This document shows, in pieces, positions 1 to 12,800 of a stretch of 64,000 nt of DNA. Within the stretch, counting starts at the first letter, position 1; each line of letters starts with the position of its first letter. Source of the stretch: Grifola frondosa (Eukaryota; Basidiomycota; Agaricomycetes; Polyporales; Grifolaceae); contig LUGG01000023.1 of the NCBI GenBank assembly GCA_001683735.1, forward strand, positions 496,001 through 560,000, written 5' to 3'. A program made the translations under genes and the position numbers. The notes beneath the pieces were generated by a model. That model was not told where the DNA came from, ran no database searches, and was given only the letters and a program-made list of their open reading frames with translations.

Positions 1-95
1 GGTACGGATACATGCATCCTTTCCTCAACAGACATCAGCACAATGGGTCGGATGCAGAATGCATCTGTTGGAGAACAGATGCATCCTACCTCCTT
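1..95. repeat. GATGCATC palindrome cluster with hairpin
   Basis: Several copies of the palindromic core GATGCATC or close variants lie in the first 95 bases. At about 58-90, ATGCATCTGTT and AACAGATGCAT form an inverted repeat with 11-base arms and a 4-base spacer. The same motif, also as an inverted repeat, recurs in an array at 17255-17445. I see no gene here. It could be the subterminal part of a mobile element or a protein-binding array. Confidence 0.6.
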
Positions 96-105
96 GCTTT
101 GCAGC

Positions 106-402
106 TGAGGCCGCCGCTGCGTGCCATGCTGCTGCGCGTTCACGGTGGAGGTCCGCTCGGGGTTCAAGCCGGACGCAGTGAGTTTCAGACGCAGCATTCA
201 AGCCGGATGTAGCGAGGTTCAGGCGGGAGGAGGCGGTGATACAGTGTTTGCGGGTGGAAGGCGGTTCAGTCCGAGAAGAGCGCGACGAGTTAGAGGTAGT
301 GAAGCTAGGACCGCCGGGCGTGCCATGCCGCTGCGCATTCGCAATGGAGGCCCGCTCAGAATTCAAGCTCGACGCGGTGAGCTTCAGGCGGCACGAGGGC
401 GA
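106..402. repeat. Imperfect direct repeat, about 90 bp twice
   Basis: A segment at about 109-202 is repeated at about 309-398 with roughly three quarters identity by eye. Both copies contain GTGCCATGC and a GCTTCAGGCGG-like end. Open frames run through the repeat on both strands, but none has a recognisable product. It may be the edge of a coding exon whose gene extends left of the window, or an expanded non-coding repeat. Confidence 0.45.
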
Positions 403-515
403 GTCGATTCGACACAAAAGTCATTGTTATTGTAGGCCTCGATAGATATAGAGCAATGCTAAAATACTTGTTAGGAGAAAGACACCAGCAGCAGATCAAA
501 CACGCACCTATGTCG

Positions 516-2795
516 TCAAACAGCCTTCGCTTTACCCTTCCATAACTGAAACCTGGTAGTACCCGGCACGACCACTTCATCCGGAAGGGGCTTTCGTTCG
601 TTGTATGCCTGAACAGTCTCAAACATCCACAGCTCCAACCCCAAGCACTTGCGCACATGGGGAAGTCGCAAGAGAATGGTATGACCGCTGGCTTTACTTA
701 CCTCGATGTCCACCCATGAAGTCAACGCCCCCGCCACTGTGATATGTTACTATCCCACACCTCAAACCTTCCCAACGCAAATGTACTAATGACTTGAACA
801 AAGCGAGGGATCTCGCTCACCGTGACCATCGTCCGTTGCCCCGGCTGCTCTTGAGCGACGATGGATCCGAATATAGGATGGCAATGTTCCTGTAAAATAT
901 TAGTTGCTGCCGACAAATACACAGCATGAGCGGCGCACCTTCCACCACATGACGACATGGACCACAAAACCCCCTGGCTTGGACTGGGCTATAAGTTCAT
1001 CCTCTGCTTCAACCGGCTTCAAGAGCTCCTCACTACCACCAGCTGATTCTGCATGAGCCTTGCCAATTTGATCACCTACATTCGCCTCCATACTCCAACC
1101 ATCTGTAGCGAAAACTGCGTTGTCCATGGACGAAAGATCTGAGAGGTCGACATCCGAGCAAATGTCGACCACCTTGCGTCCACCAGGGCCTGTAGGAATG
1201 CGCGAAGAGTCATCCGAGAGGATCTCGATAACTTTACCGTCGTAGTCACGAACGTGGATGGAGGACACGGCGCTGTCGGAGTCGCTGATACTAATCACGT
1301 CGTCGGGAGTAGCCGCACGAATCTTGCGAGAGGATGGCGGGATGAGTGGTGCTGTTGCTGGTTGGGAAGGAGGAGGAGGTGTCGGAGTTGCCATAGGAAA
1401 TGGCCGCGGTACGAAAGGCTTGACACTGTGGAATTTGTTCAGGAGCGAGCGCACCTCCTGTTGTAGAGTTAGGTTAGCTATCTTGTATCACCTTGAGCCG
1501 CTGTACTTACCGGGCATTCAGACGAGGGTCCGCCATCCATGCCCACGTTCCCAGCCTGTACGGTTTGCAGTGAGCATCATTAATCAAATGAATTATGACC
1601 GGCATACCTGATGACCTGGCGTCCCTCCCGTGCTGCTCGGAGTGTCGGGCCCATTGAGCACCGTGAACGGAAGAGGCCTTGCGGCCTTCTTCTTCGGCTT
1701 CACTTGCTGATCACAGTGCCCTTCTTAGCGTCGGTGGCCTTCTTGGCGTCGGCCGCGACGGACTTCGCCGCGCCATCACTCCACCATGCCTCGTCATTCA
1801 ACAATTCCTCCAGAGACAATACAAGCTTGGAGGTCGTCCCGGCTGATGCAATGGGCGTTGCAGGGGGCGCCACGATCTGCGGTGAAGGGGAGGTCGCAAG
1901 GTTCCCGGGTGTAGCGAAAACGACCTCTTCTTGTGAAGAGGAGGTCGCAGGTTTCTCGGGTGTAGCGGGAACGAGCACGCGACCAAGAGGGAAGGACTTG
2001 TCTTTTCCCAGACGATCCTAACGATATGGTTTAGCGTCATCACGGTTTCAACGAGAATAATAAATATACTTGTGTATTCCGACTTCCAGCCCTGCGTTTA
2101 CTCGGAGGCTTTAACGTGATATCCTAGAAAACCATCATTAAAACCGCCAACGTAATATGCACACGTTTGGAACGTACCTCTCCTTGACGCTTCTTGCGTC
2201 CTTCACAGGGGGACAGATCGTTACATCTCTCCTTCTCTCGTCCCTCTTGTTCGGCCTCCTCACAGATGTCAGCATATAACGCCAATCAATCATCGGTCGA
2301 CTTACTGCTGCGACAGCTTCGCGCTCTGCGCTGCACTGTTTTTTGCGTTCATCTTCTTCCGCCTGCTTCTTTGCATCTGCTGTTCTCTGCACTTCAATGG
2401 CCGCTTCCTGCTCGGGTGGGATCGGTGATTGGGTTGGAATGGAGAAGTATTTGCAGTTATAACACTAAGAGCCAGGGTCAGTAACATGAATGACTCCAAA
2501 CTCGGTTACTCACCATAATGTGCCAACGTCCAGAATTAGGGTGTGCATAAGTCATCCTCGGCTCAAGATTCGCAGTAATCGAACACTTGGGACATGCCTG
2601 CAAAGCCATCGGCTTCCGAGAGTCCGCTCCTTCTAGGCAAAGAGCACGCAAATCCTGAGAATACCGCGGCTTCTTCGCTTTTTTCCAAGAGGGGCCCGCA
2701 GAACGGGAGGAGGATACCGAGAAGCATCTGGTGATGGATGAGCATGGGGAAGGACGCGGACGACGAGGGGAGGGTGTTTTCGGCGATTTGGCCAT
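516..2795 (-). CDS. GRF-like zinc-finger protein, 8 exons, unknown function
   Basis: Exons read on the minus strand at about 2795-2514, 2464-2306, 2258-2178, 2123-2070, 2017-1608, 1555-1511, 1457-939 and 889-516, each with GT..AG borders. The N-terminus has a CPKC pair, then NSGRWHIM and a CYNC pair. This resembles a GRF-type zinc finger (two cysteine pairs around an N-x-GR core), which in known proteins contacts nucleic acid. A coiled, charged segment and a 'VISISDSDS' acidic, SUMO-interaction-like stretch follow. The C-terminal part (LELWMFETVQAYNERKPLP) suggests a further folded domain I cannot name. Two frame breaks are needed: near 1714, and in a C5 run at 728-732 where one extra base restores the frame. 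Function is inferred only as nucleic-acid binding. I believe related multi-copy proteins occur in other Agaricomycetes, so a transposon-linked origin is possible. Confidence 0.6.
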
Positions 2796-3466
2796 CTCAC
2801 AAACGCGTACTCTGAGGAGAGGGACAGGAAGCAGGACAGGTTAAAGCATATCACAGAGAGGCTGATCCCATTTTTTTTTTTCTGTCGAGTCGCCGAGAAC
2901 CGCAGGAACGCGTCCCGATCCACTGGACATCCTGTAGAAAGTTTGAGCTGTAACAATCAAAGTGGTTCGGCTCACCGTTCATCAACGTTAATATCACCTT
3001 GACCGTCGCAACACCCGGATTGCCCGTCCTTTTCACGCTGCAAAATGGCGGCATTCCACACCTCCGACAATCGATAACGGGCATAGTCGCAACTCTTGGG
3101 AATGTTTGCCACCATCCAGATCCGCCGGACTGTCTAAAGTAAATCTCCCGCCCACAGCACGCCGAACACCGGAGACCTGAGGCAATCGAAAACCGCAGCG
3201 GGTCGGGTTTAAGGCCCCCGTCGTTCTCCAGACATTCGGCGGCGTGTGCAATTGGTTTCCAACAATATGGAAGCACCGATTCAAAGCGCAAAAGCACGCA
3301 GGATAAAGGTCAGTCCGAGGAACGGCGTGATGGAGCCAAACCGAAGCTAGTCGAGGAGAGAGGCATCTCTCTGCTTGAGCACAGCTACACAGCAGGGATA
3401 ACAGGCGTATGCATGCTATCGAACTGCTGTGGATTTGAGCCAACGGTGGAGGCAGCCCACCCTGTT
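2796..3466. other. Intergenic region upstream of the zinc-finger gene
   Basis: No supported gene. ORFs here are short and lack splice partners. The part at about 3341-3440 is similar to 8969-9065 and is listed separately. A run of ten T at about 2870-2881 lies upstream of the zinc-finger gene start. Confidence 0.5.
3341..3440. repeat. Dispersed repeat, copy 1 (partner at 8969-9065)
   Basis: This stretch begins AACCGAAGCTAGTC and continues with a GAGAG..CTCTC hairpin, AAGCACAGCT-like sequence, GCGTATGC and TCGAACTG. The same order of words is found at 8969-9065. Each copy lies about 0.4-0.55 kb upstream of a minus-strand gene start (2795 and 8569). It could be a shared promoter or an end of a repeated mobile unit. 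Confidence 0.6.
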
Positions 3467-5837
3467 CTACGTATCTAGAACACTAGGCCTTGCGCCGCTT
3501 CCTGCTCTTTGACGGCTGACCGCTATCAACTGCGTCCTCTTCCTCATTATCCAGCTTCTCATCCAGCTCCCCCCAGATCGTTTGCGCTTCATGGCGGTCT
3601 TGGTGGTAGTCTTCGCCTTACGCACAGATTTTCCTTTCCTGCAACAGTGTGTTAGTCGTCCAATATAAGATAAAGTGGAAAAATCAGCGTGACGGTCGAC
3701 TCACGTCTCCTGCCACAACGATCTCGAAGTTGCAGAACGTTCACGCCCACTCTGTCTTGCCACAAAGCCGTCTGGTACCTGCAATGGCTTAGCACGTGGG
3801 CGGACTTCATCGGCTTTCGATGTAGCAGACGGTTTCACAGACAGCTTTGCAGGCGGCATTGCAGATGGCTTTGCAGACGTGTCGGTCATCAGCGGCGCTT
3901 GGCTGCGTTTCTTCTTCGATTTCTTCTTGCTAACACCCCGACTGCCCTTCGCGCTAGCGCGATTCTTGGCGGATCCACTACTTCCGCCAGCTACAAAAGC
4001 AGATTATCAACAACTTCACTGTTCAATAAGGGTCAAATGCACCTGTGCGGGGCGCTGGATCGGAAGACGGAAGGTGCGAAATCGCACTAGCGGGCTGGAA
4101 AATCACATCGGATGCAGCAGGGGTCTCGGGAACTGGTAAAGGAGTGTGTTCCGTCGTCGCAAGCGGCTCGATGTGGTGCTCGGAAATTGTACAGGTGGGC
4201 TGGGAAATCGCGTCGGATGCAGCAGGCTGGGCAACCGCGTCAGATGTGGGTAAAACAGCATCGTCCGTCGCTACAATAGATATCACATCAATAAATCCGC
4301 CACACAGTTAGGACGTCCACAACTCACCTTGAACGGCGTTGCACTCCACAAAATTGATGACCGGCACTTCCGCAGGCAAACCATCATCATCGACTCCCGC
4401 CGCCTCGCCCTCTCCACCAGCCTCTCTTTCAATTTGATCAGCATTGGGCGCTGTTCACAAGCATAAGTAAGATGCGGCTGTGAGATGTACCATAATTACT
4501 TACTTTGTGCCCGCAACTGAGAGGAGGTTGAGTAACTAATCCATGAACCTTCGCTTTCAGACGGGAGTGGACTGAGTTCACGACTTCGATCCTGATCGAT
4601 ACTTTCATGGTGCTTTGATGCCGCCACGAATTCCAGATCGGCCACCGGTTCAGGTGTCGCGGGCCTGTCGCTTGCACCTCCGCCCGAAAGCACATCGTCA
4701 GGGCCAGATGGAAGTTCGCGCTTCGCTGCAGAATGACACAGTCAGTTATAAGTCAATATTACGCATAGTGTAGAGAAACCTTACGATCGAATACATCTTG
4801 CAAGTAGGTGTACAACCTAGTCCGCAGCCGATCGACTGACCATCCGATGTCCTGGGCGAAACATTCCTCAAAGGTGTGCCCATTTGCAGTTTGACCAATA
4901 GGAATGCTAGGCGAGGCTTTAAAATATTTTCTTCAAGCAGCGCAATAAATAACGTACGAGTGGGCTGCAATGACACCACGCTCGTCGACGCCTCCGATGA
5001 GACATAGACCGAGGTATCCCGTGGCACGATGCCATGCTTTGGCCATCTGCGTAACATGTTGAGGCAGGATGCTTGCATTCCTGCGGGAATATTAGCTAAC
5101 AGAGATCATCAAGTTGAACTGGACTTACTGCGCGCGGGTAGCCTCCTCACTCAGAGTGGAATCTTGGCGTGAGCTGGCGGCGTTCAGGAGGGCTGCTTGT
5201 TTTTCTAGCGACTCCTGAACACCTTCGGGCAGATTGTTGAACGCCACCTTGACATCCTTTTGCCATTGTCCGATATCGGCCTTCAGCACACCATCGACCT
5301 CGATAGTCTGGGCAGCAGGTTTGTCGGGGTGGTCCTTCTTGAATAGGCTACGGGCAGTGATTTTGCGAGGCTTGGGCGAGGAGGGCAATGATATTCCAGG
5401 TGCAAATGATACAGGTGCAGTAGCCGCCTTCTGTTTGCGCTTCTCGTCCTTGCGGTTTTGATGCTTCATCCAAGTCACAATCCTCTGTTATGCAGGAGAG
5501 TTAGTCGCAATCATGATCACACGAATAGTATATACCAACGCACATCAATGATTCCGCTCAACCGCTCCTCGCATTCCTGCTTAGTCTCTTCGTGATACTG
5601 TGGCGGGAGGTTGCGTCGCTGTCGGGTGGTGGCATGTGCCTTGCGCAGTGCATGTTCTTCCTTGGTTTCTGCGGGAAAAGCCTGACCAAATTTCTTCATG
5701 TACAAGTCAGCAATGTGTTCGCATGCACGGCGCAGCGCTCCACGTTCTCCGGTATTTAGTAAATCCCGAGTCTCTGCAGAAACGCGCTGTTCTACAAGGA
5801 ATACTAGTTCCTCTGCACGCCACTTCGTCGTTCCCAT
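3467..5837 (-). CDS. Multi-exon coiled, charged protein of unknown function
   Basis: The start chosen is the ATG at 5837, giving MGTTKWRAEELVFLVEQR. An upstream exon at about 5930-5970 could extend it. The first 110 residues are helical and charged and lead into a WMKHQNRKDEKRKQK segment. Next come exons with a short folded part near YLGLSYIGGVDERGV and EECFAQDIGWSVDRLRTRLY, then long low-complexity acidic and Ser/Pro-rich stretches, and lysine-rich tracts such as KKKSKKKR that look like nuclear localisation signals. As read, the frame stops at 3467-3469. One more base in the C6 run at 3569-3574 would give a different end, ELDEKLDNEEED...KSRKRRKA, stopping at 3483. I suspect that is the true C-terminus. 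The protein resembles uncharacterised multi-copy Agaricomycete proteins with an N-terminal helical domain. No enzymatic motif is seen. Confidence 0.5.
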
Positions 5838-6274
5838 AGCATGCGGTGAGGCCCCCAACTGACGACCTGCTGGGACTTCACATGTCAGAGATGATAAGCG
5901 ACATGCCCCAGAGCTATTACTTACCGTCGATGAACCCCTTCTGCGCCTGACCGCTGAGAACCTGTGTGGAATTTGAGAGCTGCCCAGAAATATGCCGCTG
6001 TACGACTTACTTAAAATCCCTCCCCCCACTTCGAGATTGTGCGGCTGGATTCCGGAAATGCGGAAAGTCAGAATTTGCGTTAATCACGTGCCTGAACATC
6101 CAGCATCACGACCGGGGTTCCTTCTGCGGGGGCCGATGAGACAAACACGCATCCACTTGTTCCGAGCATACTATATACATACAAGAAAATTCGAGCCGTG
6201 GAGACACAAAAAAGAGCATAGGTGTCCGAGGAAGCATACGAGCAACAGCGACAACAACCAGGACAGCATCAAAA

Positions 6275-8569
6275 TTATGACACGACGCCAAAGAGGGGCA
6301 AAGGGACGGGAGAAATAGGCAAACGATGATAGCGAGCCACAAAAGTACGTACGTAGAATGCTACAGCATCCTTCTGGATGACCTCGAACGTCCCAATGCC
6401 ACAGTTCAACACCCGCTGAGGATCTCCTTTCAACTGCTCCGGAAACCCAGGCCAACGGCTGAGGACGGTAAGGAAAGCACACAACGGCTCTCGCGAATCC
6501 TCCCAACCCACATCCTGCACCGACTTCCAGCAAAAAGCGGGAGTTTCCTTCTCCCAATGCGGCGCGAGGCTCAAGCCTGAGCAGGCCCCCCATACCTTCG
6601 CAATCAAGGCATCACGCTGGCAGCGCACGAGGTCGTCCCACTCATAGGTCCCTAGCAGTGCAGAATCTAAAGCATACAGCTCGCAACGCCAATTCGTCTC
6701 GTGTGACTCCCATATCAGCTGACGCCGCACGGCGGGGTTGTCCAAGGCAGTTGCTTCAGTAATCTTGTATTGGCCAAGCGTTGCGACGATGTCAGGCGAA
6801 TGAGTGGGAATGCCGCCACCTGTGCCAAACAGACGGCGAATGCTATCGCGGCGGAGGCGGCGTTGTTGAACGCCGGCTTTCGACCTCAATGTGATCTCCA
6901 TATCGGTGTACTCGCCCCACAACACATCGCGCCACTCCGAGATTGTGAGAGGTTGACCGCCGATGGATGGCTCCAGTAGCCGTACACGGCAGAATGATCG
7001 GACGCGTACCATGTTGTGCACATATCGGCCCAACTTCAGCTCGCGCTCGGCATATGGTACATCGAGAAGGAACGGGGGAGGGAAGTAGTACTCCACAGCA
7101 AAAGGAGGGTCGCCGAGTATGGGCGCACTCTTTCTCAGCGCACTGCGGAATGCAGCTGGGTAGGTGACGATAGGAGAAGGAAGCATGACTCGCCCAGGAT
7201 GAAGCTGAACCCCTTGTAGAGACCCATTCACCTCATTGTTTGCGGAAGCAGCCTTGGTCTTGGCGGGGTGGTGAGCCTTACGAATCTTTGGCTTACATTG
7301 GGATGACGATGACGGTGGCGGCGACGGCGACGGCACCTCGGGAACGGCCACGCGCTGGCGCTTGATCCGACCTTGCTCAGGAGAATCTGTGAGAGGACGC
7401 AGGCGCATGTGACAGTGCGCCTCTATCATTCGCGTCCGCACCATAGGTTGCCAATCACCGGGGAACATGAGCATACGTGCAACGTCACGATTGTTGGGTA
7501 CAATCTGGAAAGTCCCAGGTTGCACGGAGAAATCAGGAGAAACTACATCGACAACATGGAAGATACGAGTGCGAAGTGTTAACGGCTGAACCAGCCAAAA
7601 CGGCACGCCAATGCGGAAGAAATGCTGCGCAGCACTGGGACTGTCGGTAAATGTGCCTAGAACATCCATGGTCACCTTGGCGGTGAACGTCGGGTCGAAA
7701 TAGCGGTTAACTCCGTCGTTAAGCCACTTGATGAGGCCCGCCATCTCCAGGACCAAGCGTTGGATATGAGTGGCAATGATGAGGGTGTCTTCCCAGGTGG
7801 ATGGTAGAAGTCGGATGCGATCCAGAAGGTGTCGAATTATGAGAGCCAAACTCGTTCCTGCGTCTCTATGTTTCGGGTAGTCGAGTCCTGCAGAGTCGAA
7901 TCGAGCGAGAATGCGCGCCGCCTCCTCGGCCAGTTCATCTAGGAGTTCAGGACGAAGAAACCCCATTCCAACAACCCCGCAACCCAAATCTTGCGTCCAG
8001 TCGGTCTCGCCAATAGGCTGCCACATGACCGCAGACGGACCTTCCGGTAGAGGGCCGCGAGGAATCAGCGCCAGGTGCATGAGGGACGGCTTGTAACTCT
8101 GGGGCCAACGACTAAATTCGTGCAAGCCGAATCGGCCATCCCGCATGATGTTGATGCGGTTGGCAAGTGGTGGCAATTTCGGTACAAACGTCTGGTTAGC
8201 CGATGTGATGACCGTCCCGGGCTTATCGCCCTTCGCAGCCACCCACCCATCGAACGCGCCCGGTGTGTCGCTGGCGGCTAGGCACAGGGTTAGGTTGCAA
8301 AATAAATGCATTGAGCGGTTCGTCGTACCTAGTCCATCCGTCACCTTCAGCTCCAGCGCAGGAGCGTCAACGCTCGCACTAACATCTATTAATCCACGGT
8401 TAGACGGAATGTTATCAATTTCAAAAATAAACATACTGAAACGCACCCGATGTAGACGTCACTGACAGCTGGACCGAGCTCACACGATCGACCGCCGCTG
8501 CGCTAAATTTTATTTACCGTGTCAGCACTTCTTCATTCTTTAGAGACTGTCCGCTTACTTCAGCGCCAT
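6275..8569 (-). CDS. Large conserved protein of unknown function (Agaricomycete multi-copy family)
   Basis: Four exons are read: a short first exon 8569-8559 (MAL + 2 nt), 8502-8437, 8378-8329 and 8277-6275. The introns end in TAG and are 51-58 bases long. Skipping the in-frame 51-base intron at 8278-8328 joins TDGL directly to AASDTPGAFDGWVAAKG, which reads more naturally than the unspliced frame. The product is about 690 residues. It opens with a compact domain (GWVAAKGDKPGTVITS), has a Pro/Ser-rich basic linker near its middle (SPSPPPSSSSQCKPKIRKAHH), and ends with a domain holding LWGEYTDMEI and FYVRTFVARYHRLP. I recall similar uncharacterised proteins in many copies in mushroom genomes. 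I know no function, and I see no catalytic signature. It is transcribed away from the KDZ transposase gene at 9869. Confidence 0.65.
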
Positions 8570-8968
8570 CTCCGATATATTTTATGGTTTAAACTCTCAA
8601 GTTCACAGGCGCAAAGTCTCAATGGAGCCGTTGTCGGTGGTCGTCGCTCGCACTGAGATGAATTATGGTAGCTACTGTATACACACAAATAGTGCTAATA
8701 ACACGAACGAGACCAATGTCATTTATCATAAGGCAATGATATGCAAGTAACCAACACGATGGCGCACGCACCAACAATTGTACCAATAGACCACGGCTGC
8801 GCGGCGGAGAACTGCGAATAATTTTTCAAAAGCCAGAACGCGGAAGAATAAATAGAAATCTCACCTGTGACGTCTAGCCCCACAATGTCGCAAGTGAGCC
8901 GAACTAAAACAAGCCAAGCAAGAAGACGAGGAATGCAGTAACAGGGGTGCCGGAAGAAAGGTAGGCAA

Positions 8969-9065
8969 GAACCGAAGCTAGTCAAGGGGAGAGCTATCTC
9001 TCCCCTTAAGCACAGCTGACAGAGAGTGCACAACAAGCGTATGCCTGTTGTCGAACTGTCTGAAA
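8969..9065. repeat. Dispersed repeat, copy 2 (partner at 3341-3440)
   Basis: Matches 3341-3440 in word order: AACCGAAGCTAGTC, a GGGGAGAG..CTCTCCCC hairpin, AAGCACAGCT, GCGTATGC, TCGAACTG. It lies between the start of the large unknown gene (8569) and the KDZ transposase gene (9869). Confidence 0.6.
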
Positions 9066-9285
9066 GAAACAAGCCGATGAAGCTTGGAAAGGCAGCGAAG
9101 CAGAGGGCGCAGCACGGCGCTGAGGGAGTCAAAAGAGGCGAGACGTGGCAACAGTGTCGGGTCCGTGCGCAGGCGTTACTGATTGTAGCGGAGATTAAAA
9201 ACGCCACCAGCGTTTGAGCGCACAGTGAAGGCATTTATAACTCCGCCTGAACTTACATCACAATATTGGTCACGTCCTCCCACGA

Positions 9286-9433
9286 CAGGTCACGTCCCCT
9301 CGCAGTCTGTCTAAGTCTCTCCTCGTCGCCCTTCCTCGTGTGCTCCTTGGCTTTTCGTTCAGGTCACGTCCCCTCGCAGTCTGTCTAAGTCTCTCCTCGT
9401 CGCCCTTCCTCGTGTGCTCCTTGGCTTTTCGTC
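9286..9433. repeat. Tandem duplication of a 74-bp unit
   Basis: Bases 9286-9359 are repeated almost exactly as 9360-9433. The unit starts CAGGTCACGTCCCCTCGC and ends GGCTTTTCGT. It sits in the 1.3-kb gap between two divergent genes, so it lies in a likely promoter region. Such a clean repeat suggests recent slippage or local duplication. Confidence 0.85.
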
Positions 9434-9868
9434 TACTACCCGGTCATCGGCGGGCATACGCTCGTCGCTGCATCCGTGGTCGAGATGTTCTCCCACTGGC
9501 ATGTGCCAGTGATCGAGACTTCTCCTGTGCCACCAAGTCCCAACGGTCACTCCCCGACTTACCTCACCAGCTACGTCTCTCGAATTTGTTGACCAGACAC
9601 ATGGGGGATACAAGGCGATACTACACTTATTTACCTTACAGTAGCGCCTTAGTAGTTACATGGGACAGTGCGGTGGAGTATGGGTATCAAGCCCACATTA
9701 TAATTATTTACTCTGCATGTTTATTAGTTTTGTACGGTGTATAGTTAGTGGATCGACGTCAGCAAAATTCAATCTGGCCTAGACGCAGTATGCGGAACTT
9801 GAACGACGCTGACAAAGGCAAGTAAGATTTTTCTGTTCTTAGTGTGTTGCCCGCACTCACTACTCTCC

Positions 9869-12800
9869 ATGAGCGGCAAGGGCAAGTCTACGAAGTCCCG
9901 GCCTAATGGTAGTGTGTTCACTATCGGCCAAGTCTTCAGCAGTCCGGTTACCCGTCAACCGACATTGTTGAATCCATGGGCCACTTCGACGTCGTCTCTG
10001 CCTTCCGATCATTTTGCCCCCTCCTCAGCTGGTACCGAAGAACAAACAAGTTCAGCGCAAGATGAGCCGGCCCGCAAGAAGGCCAAAGTGAACCACACCA
10101 TAGTACGTGATTTGTTTAATAACTTCAAAACGCTGCGCTGACCGTAGATAGGCCCCATCTGTTCGAATGACCCAATTTTTAGACCAATGGGCATCCCAGG
10201 CGATGTCTGCAATTCTTGCCCGAGAGGAGGGCCCATCGGCTGACTGGAAATGTAGTTGTTCGGATACGAACAGCTCGGTGAGCCCTGGTTTAGTCTACAG
10301 GTGTTTCGACTGCTACCATCCCCCCTTTCCTGCCGTGCATGTGTCGTCGCTGCGCATGCCCACAACCCATTTCACCGGATTGACGAGTGGGATGTGGATA
10401 GAGGTTTCTGGCAGCGACGCCCGTTGGCAGATCTAGACCTCACCATTGACCTTGGACACTCTGCTACAAAATGTCCCCTAGCACTCTCTGATGTCCGCTG
10501 GATGACTGTGGTCCACGAGCATGGGATTCATTCGATGCGATTGCGCTTTTGTCGCTGCAATGGAACACCAAATGGGTCCCCCATACCCGAACCGCTTCAA
10601 TTGATCGAGTTCGGCCTCTTTCCTGGCTCCTGGGATACGCCCAAAACTGCGTTCTCTATCAGCTTGCTTAGGGATTACCACCTTTTATCCCTTCAATCTC
10701 AGATTAGTGCTCACGACTTCGTAGCGTTTTTGCGTCGAACGACGAATAACGTTGCCTCGAGCGATGTACCGGTAGGTTCATACTTATTGAATGTCTGCAA
10801 TAGTCTGACGTTGTATGCCAGGATCGCTACAGAGAATTTATGACAGCAATGCGCGAATTCTCATTCTTGCGCGCAGTGAAACGGGCGGGCATCAATCCGA
10901 GGCGCAATCTTGCTGCAGGTAGTTTGGCAGTTCGGTGCCCTGCGTGTCCTCAACCTGGCATTAATATGGCCCCAGGATGGCAGCACCGTTCTGAGGATTT
11001 GAAGTATGTACTGCACAGAGTGGCTTGACATCGTTAACTAACTGACCAACAGGTATCTCGACGCATTATTTCATACGGTAGATGGCAATTTTCAACAAAA
11101 TCAGAAGATGAAGCCGATGGACCCGGATGATTTTCCTCTATCGCATGGTGCGGGCTATTTTGCCAACGAGACCGATTTCGCAAAATATCAGAGTCGGTTG
11201 CCACCGATGAAAAAGGAGGTAAGCGAACGAATGTGCGTGCCCATGTATTGAATTCAATCCACGTTTGTTAGCCTACCACTTGCCATAAATTTGGCGCTAT
11301 GGGCTATGGTATCTATGGAGGCCGTATCTCTGGAACGGTAGGTCTTTCTTGTGCGCGGCACATGTTTGTGCTCCCCGGCGGAGGTGTAGACCTACAGAAG
11401 GGCGAAAGGTATGTAGTAGTTGATGATATTAGTGATGACTGACTTAAACTGCCATCAGATATGCGAACGTCGATTTTGCCATGCTATCCGGGCTACAACC
11501 ATGGATGGGGCTTCGCATGCATGTGTCGGGATACGACATCAGCTGTCAATATCGCATCAACTTCCTCAAGCGCATGAAGTGGATCAATGACCACTTCGGA
11601 GACCTGCCCTCCATTCGCTTGAAGCTCTTTCCTTGGACTCTACCTGCGGTCGGAAAGTTTCATCTTCCTGCACACCGACCATCTTGTCGCTTCAAATTCT
11701 CTTTTCATTTCCTTCCGGGGGTCGGTATGACTGATGGTGAGGCACCGGAGCGTATCTGGGCAACTCTGAACGGATTGGCCAGTCGAACGAAGGAGATGTC
11801 GTCAGGGCACCGTCACGATACCATTAACGACTACCATTCAGACATGAACGTTCGTCGAACGCACGGCATCGGTGAGCAAATCTTCAGTGATGCAGCCTTG
11901 TGTCCGGCTAAGCTACGCCATAGCACCCCAGCTTGCGGCCAAATACAAACTGGCCGTGCAGCAACTTGTCATCGCGAAGGAGCATCTCACCAAGGTGGAG
12001 GAGAGTCTAGGCTTGGCAAAGGTTAACGAATATAAGATGGTGGAAGCGGACTGGTTGGAGAAGGTGAAGGACATGAAACATCATAAGGATCTGGACAATC
12101 CCTATGAACTCCGCAAGGAGAAAGGTAAACTTCCCTTCTATTCCTGTTGTAGCTGGTGACGAGTAGCGACCACTAGGTATCACGCAGAAGCAAATGATGG
12201 CAGATGCCATTCCACGGCTAGCGAAGGACATTCCACTAGGCCTGAGAAGAGCAGTCGACGAAGGACTCAAGCTTGAAGTCCTGAAGTGAGTCGCAGTGAA
12301 CAAGTTCTATGCACTGATGTTTCGCTGATTTCACTGTAGGGAGGAGTTACTGGACGGACTCGAAGAAGACGATGACATGGAGACATCCAAGAGCGCTGTT
12401 GCCGCCAAGCGGGAGCAGTTCGATTCGCAGCTGGAGGTTTGGAAAGACGTCTCTCGGACTTATCTGGATCCCCTAGTAGAGGACGCCTCAACGAGCATTG
12501 CTGAGGAAGCAAATGGTATCCTGCCATTGAACTTCCCTTATGCCTCACCCGCAATCAAGACCAAGGCTGCAAAGGACAAGCACGCGGAGACGAAAAGGAC
12601 GGCAGAGCATGCAGAAGATGTGGGCGAACCTACCGAGCGAGTGGCTGCTGGCAAAGGTGCAGCGTGGCTGGAAATTTACAGCGTGCGTATAGATCTCCCA
12701 TCTGCATTCAACGCTGCTGTCCGCGCGCATCCTACCATGCAGAAGGCTGTAGACGTGGAAATCGAGCGCCGTAAAGGACAAGCCGACGCTGCGCTGGATG

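Noticed and set aside
9340..9744. 134-codon plus ORF before the KDZ gene
   Set aside because: It starts inside the 74-bp tandem duplication, is of low complexity and has no similarity I can recognise.
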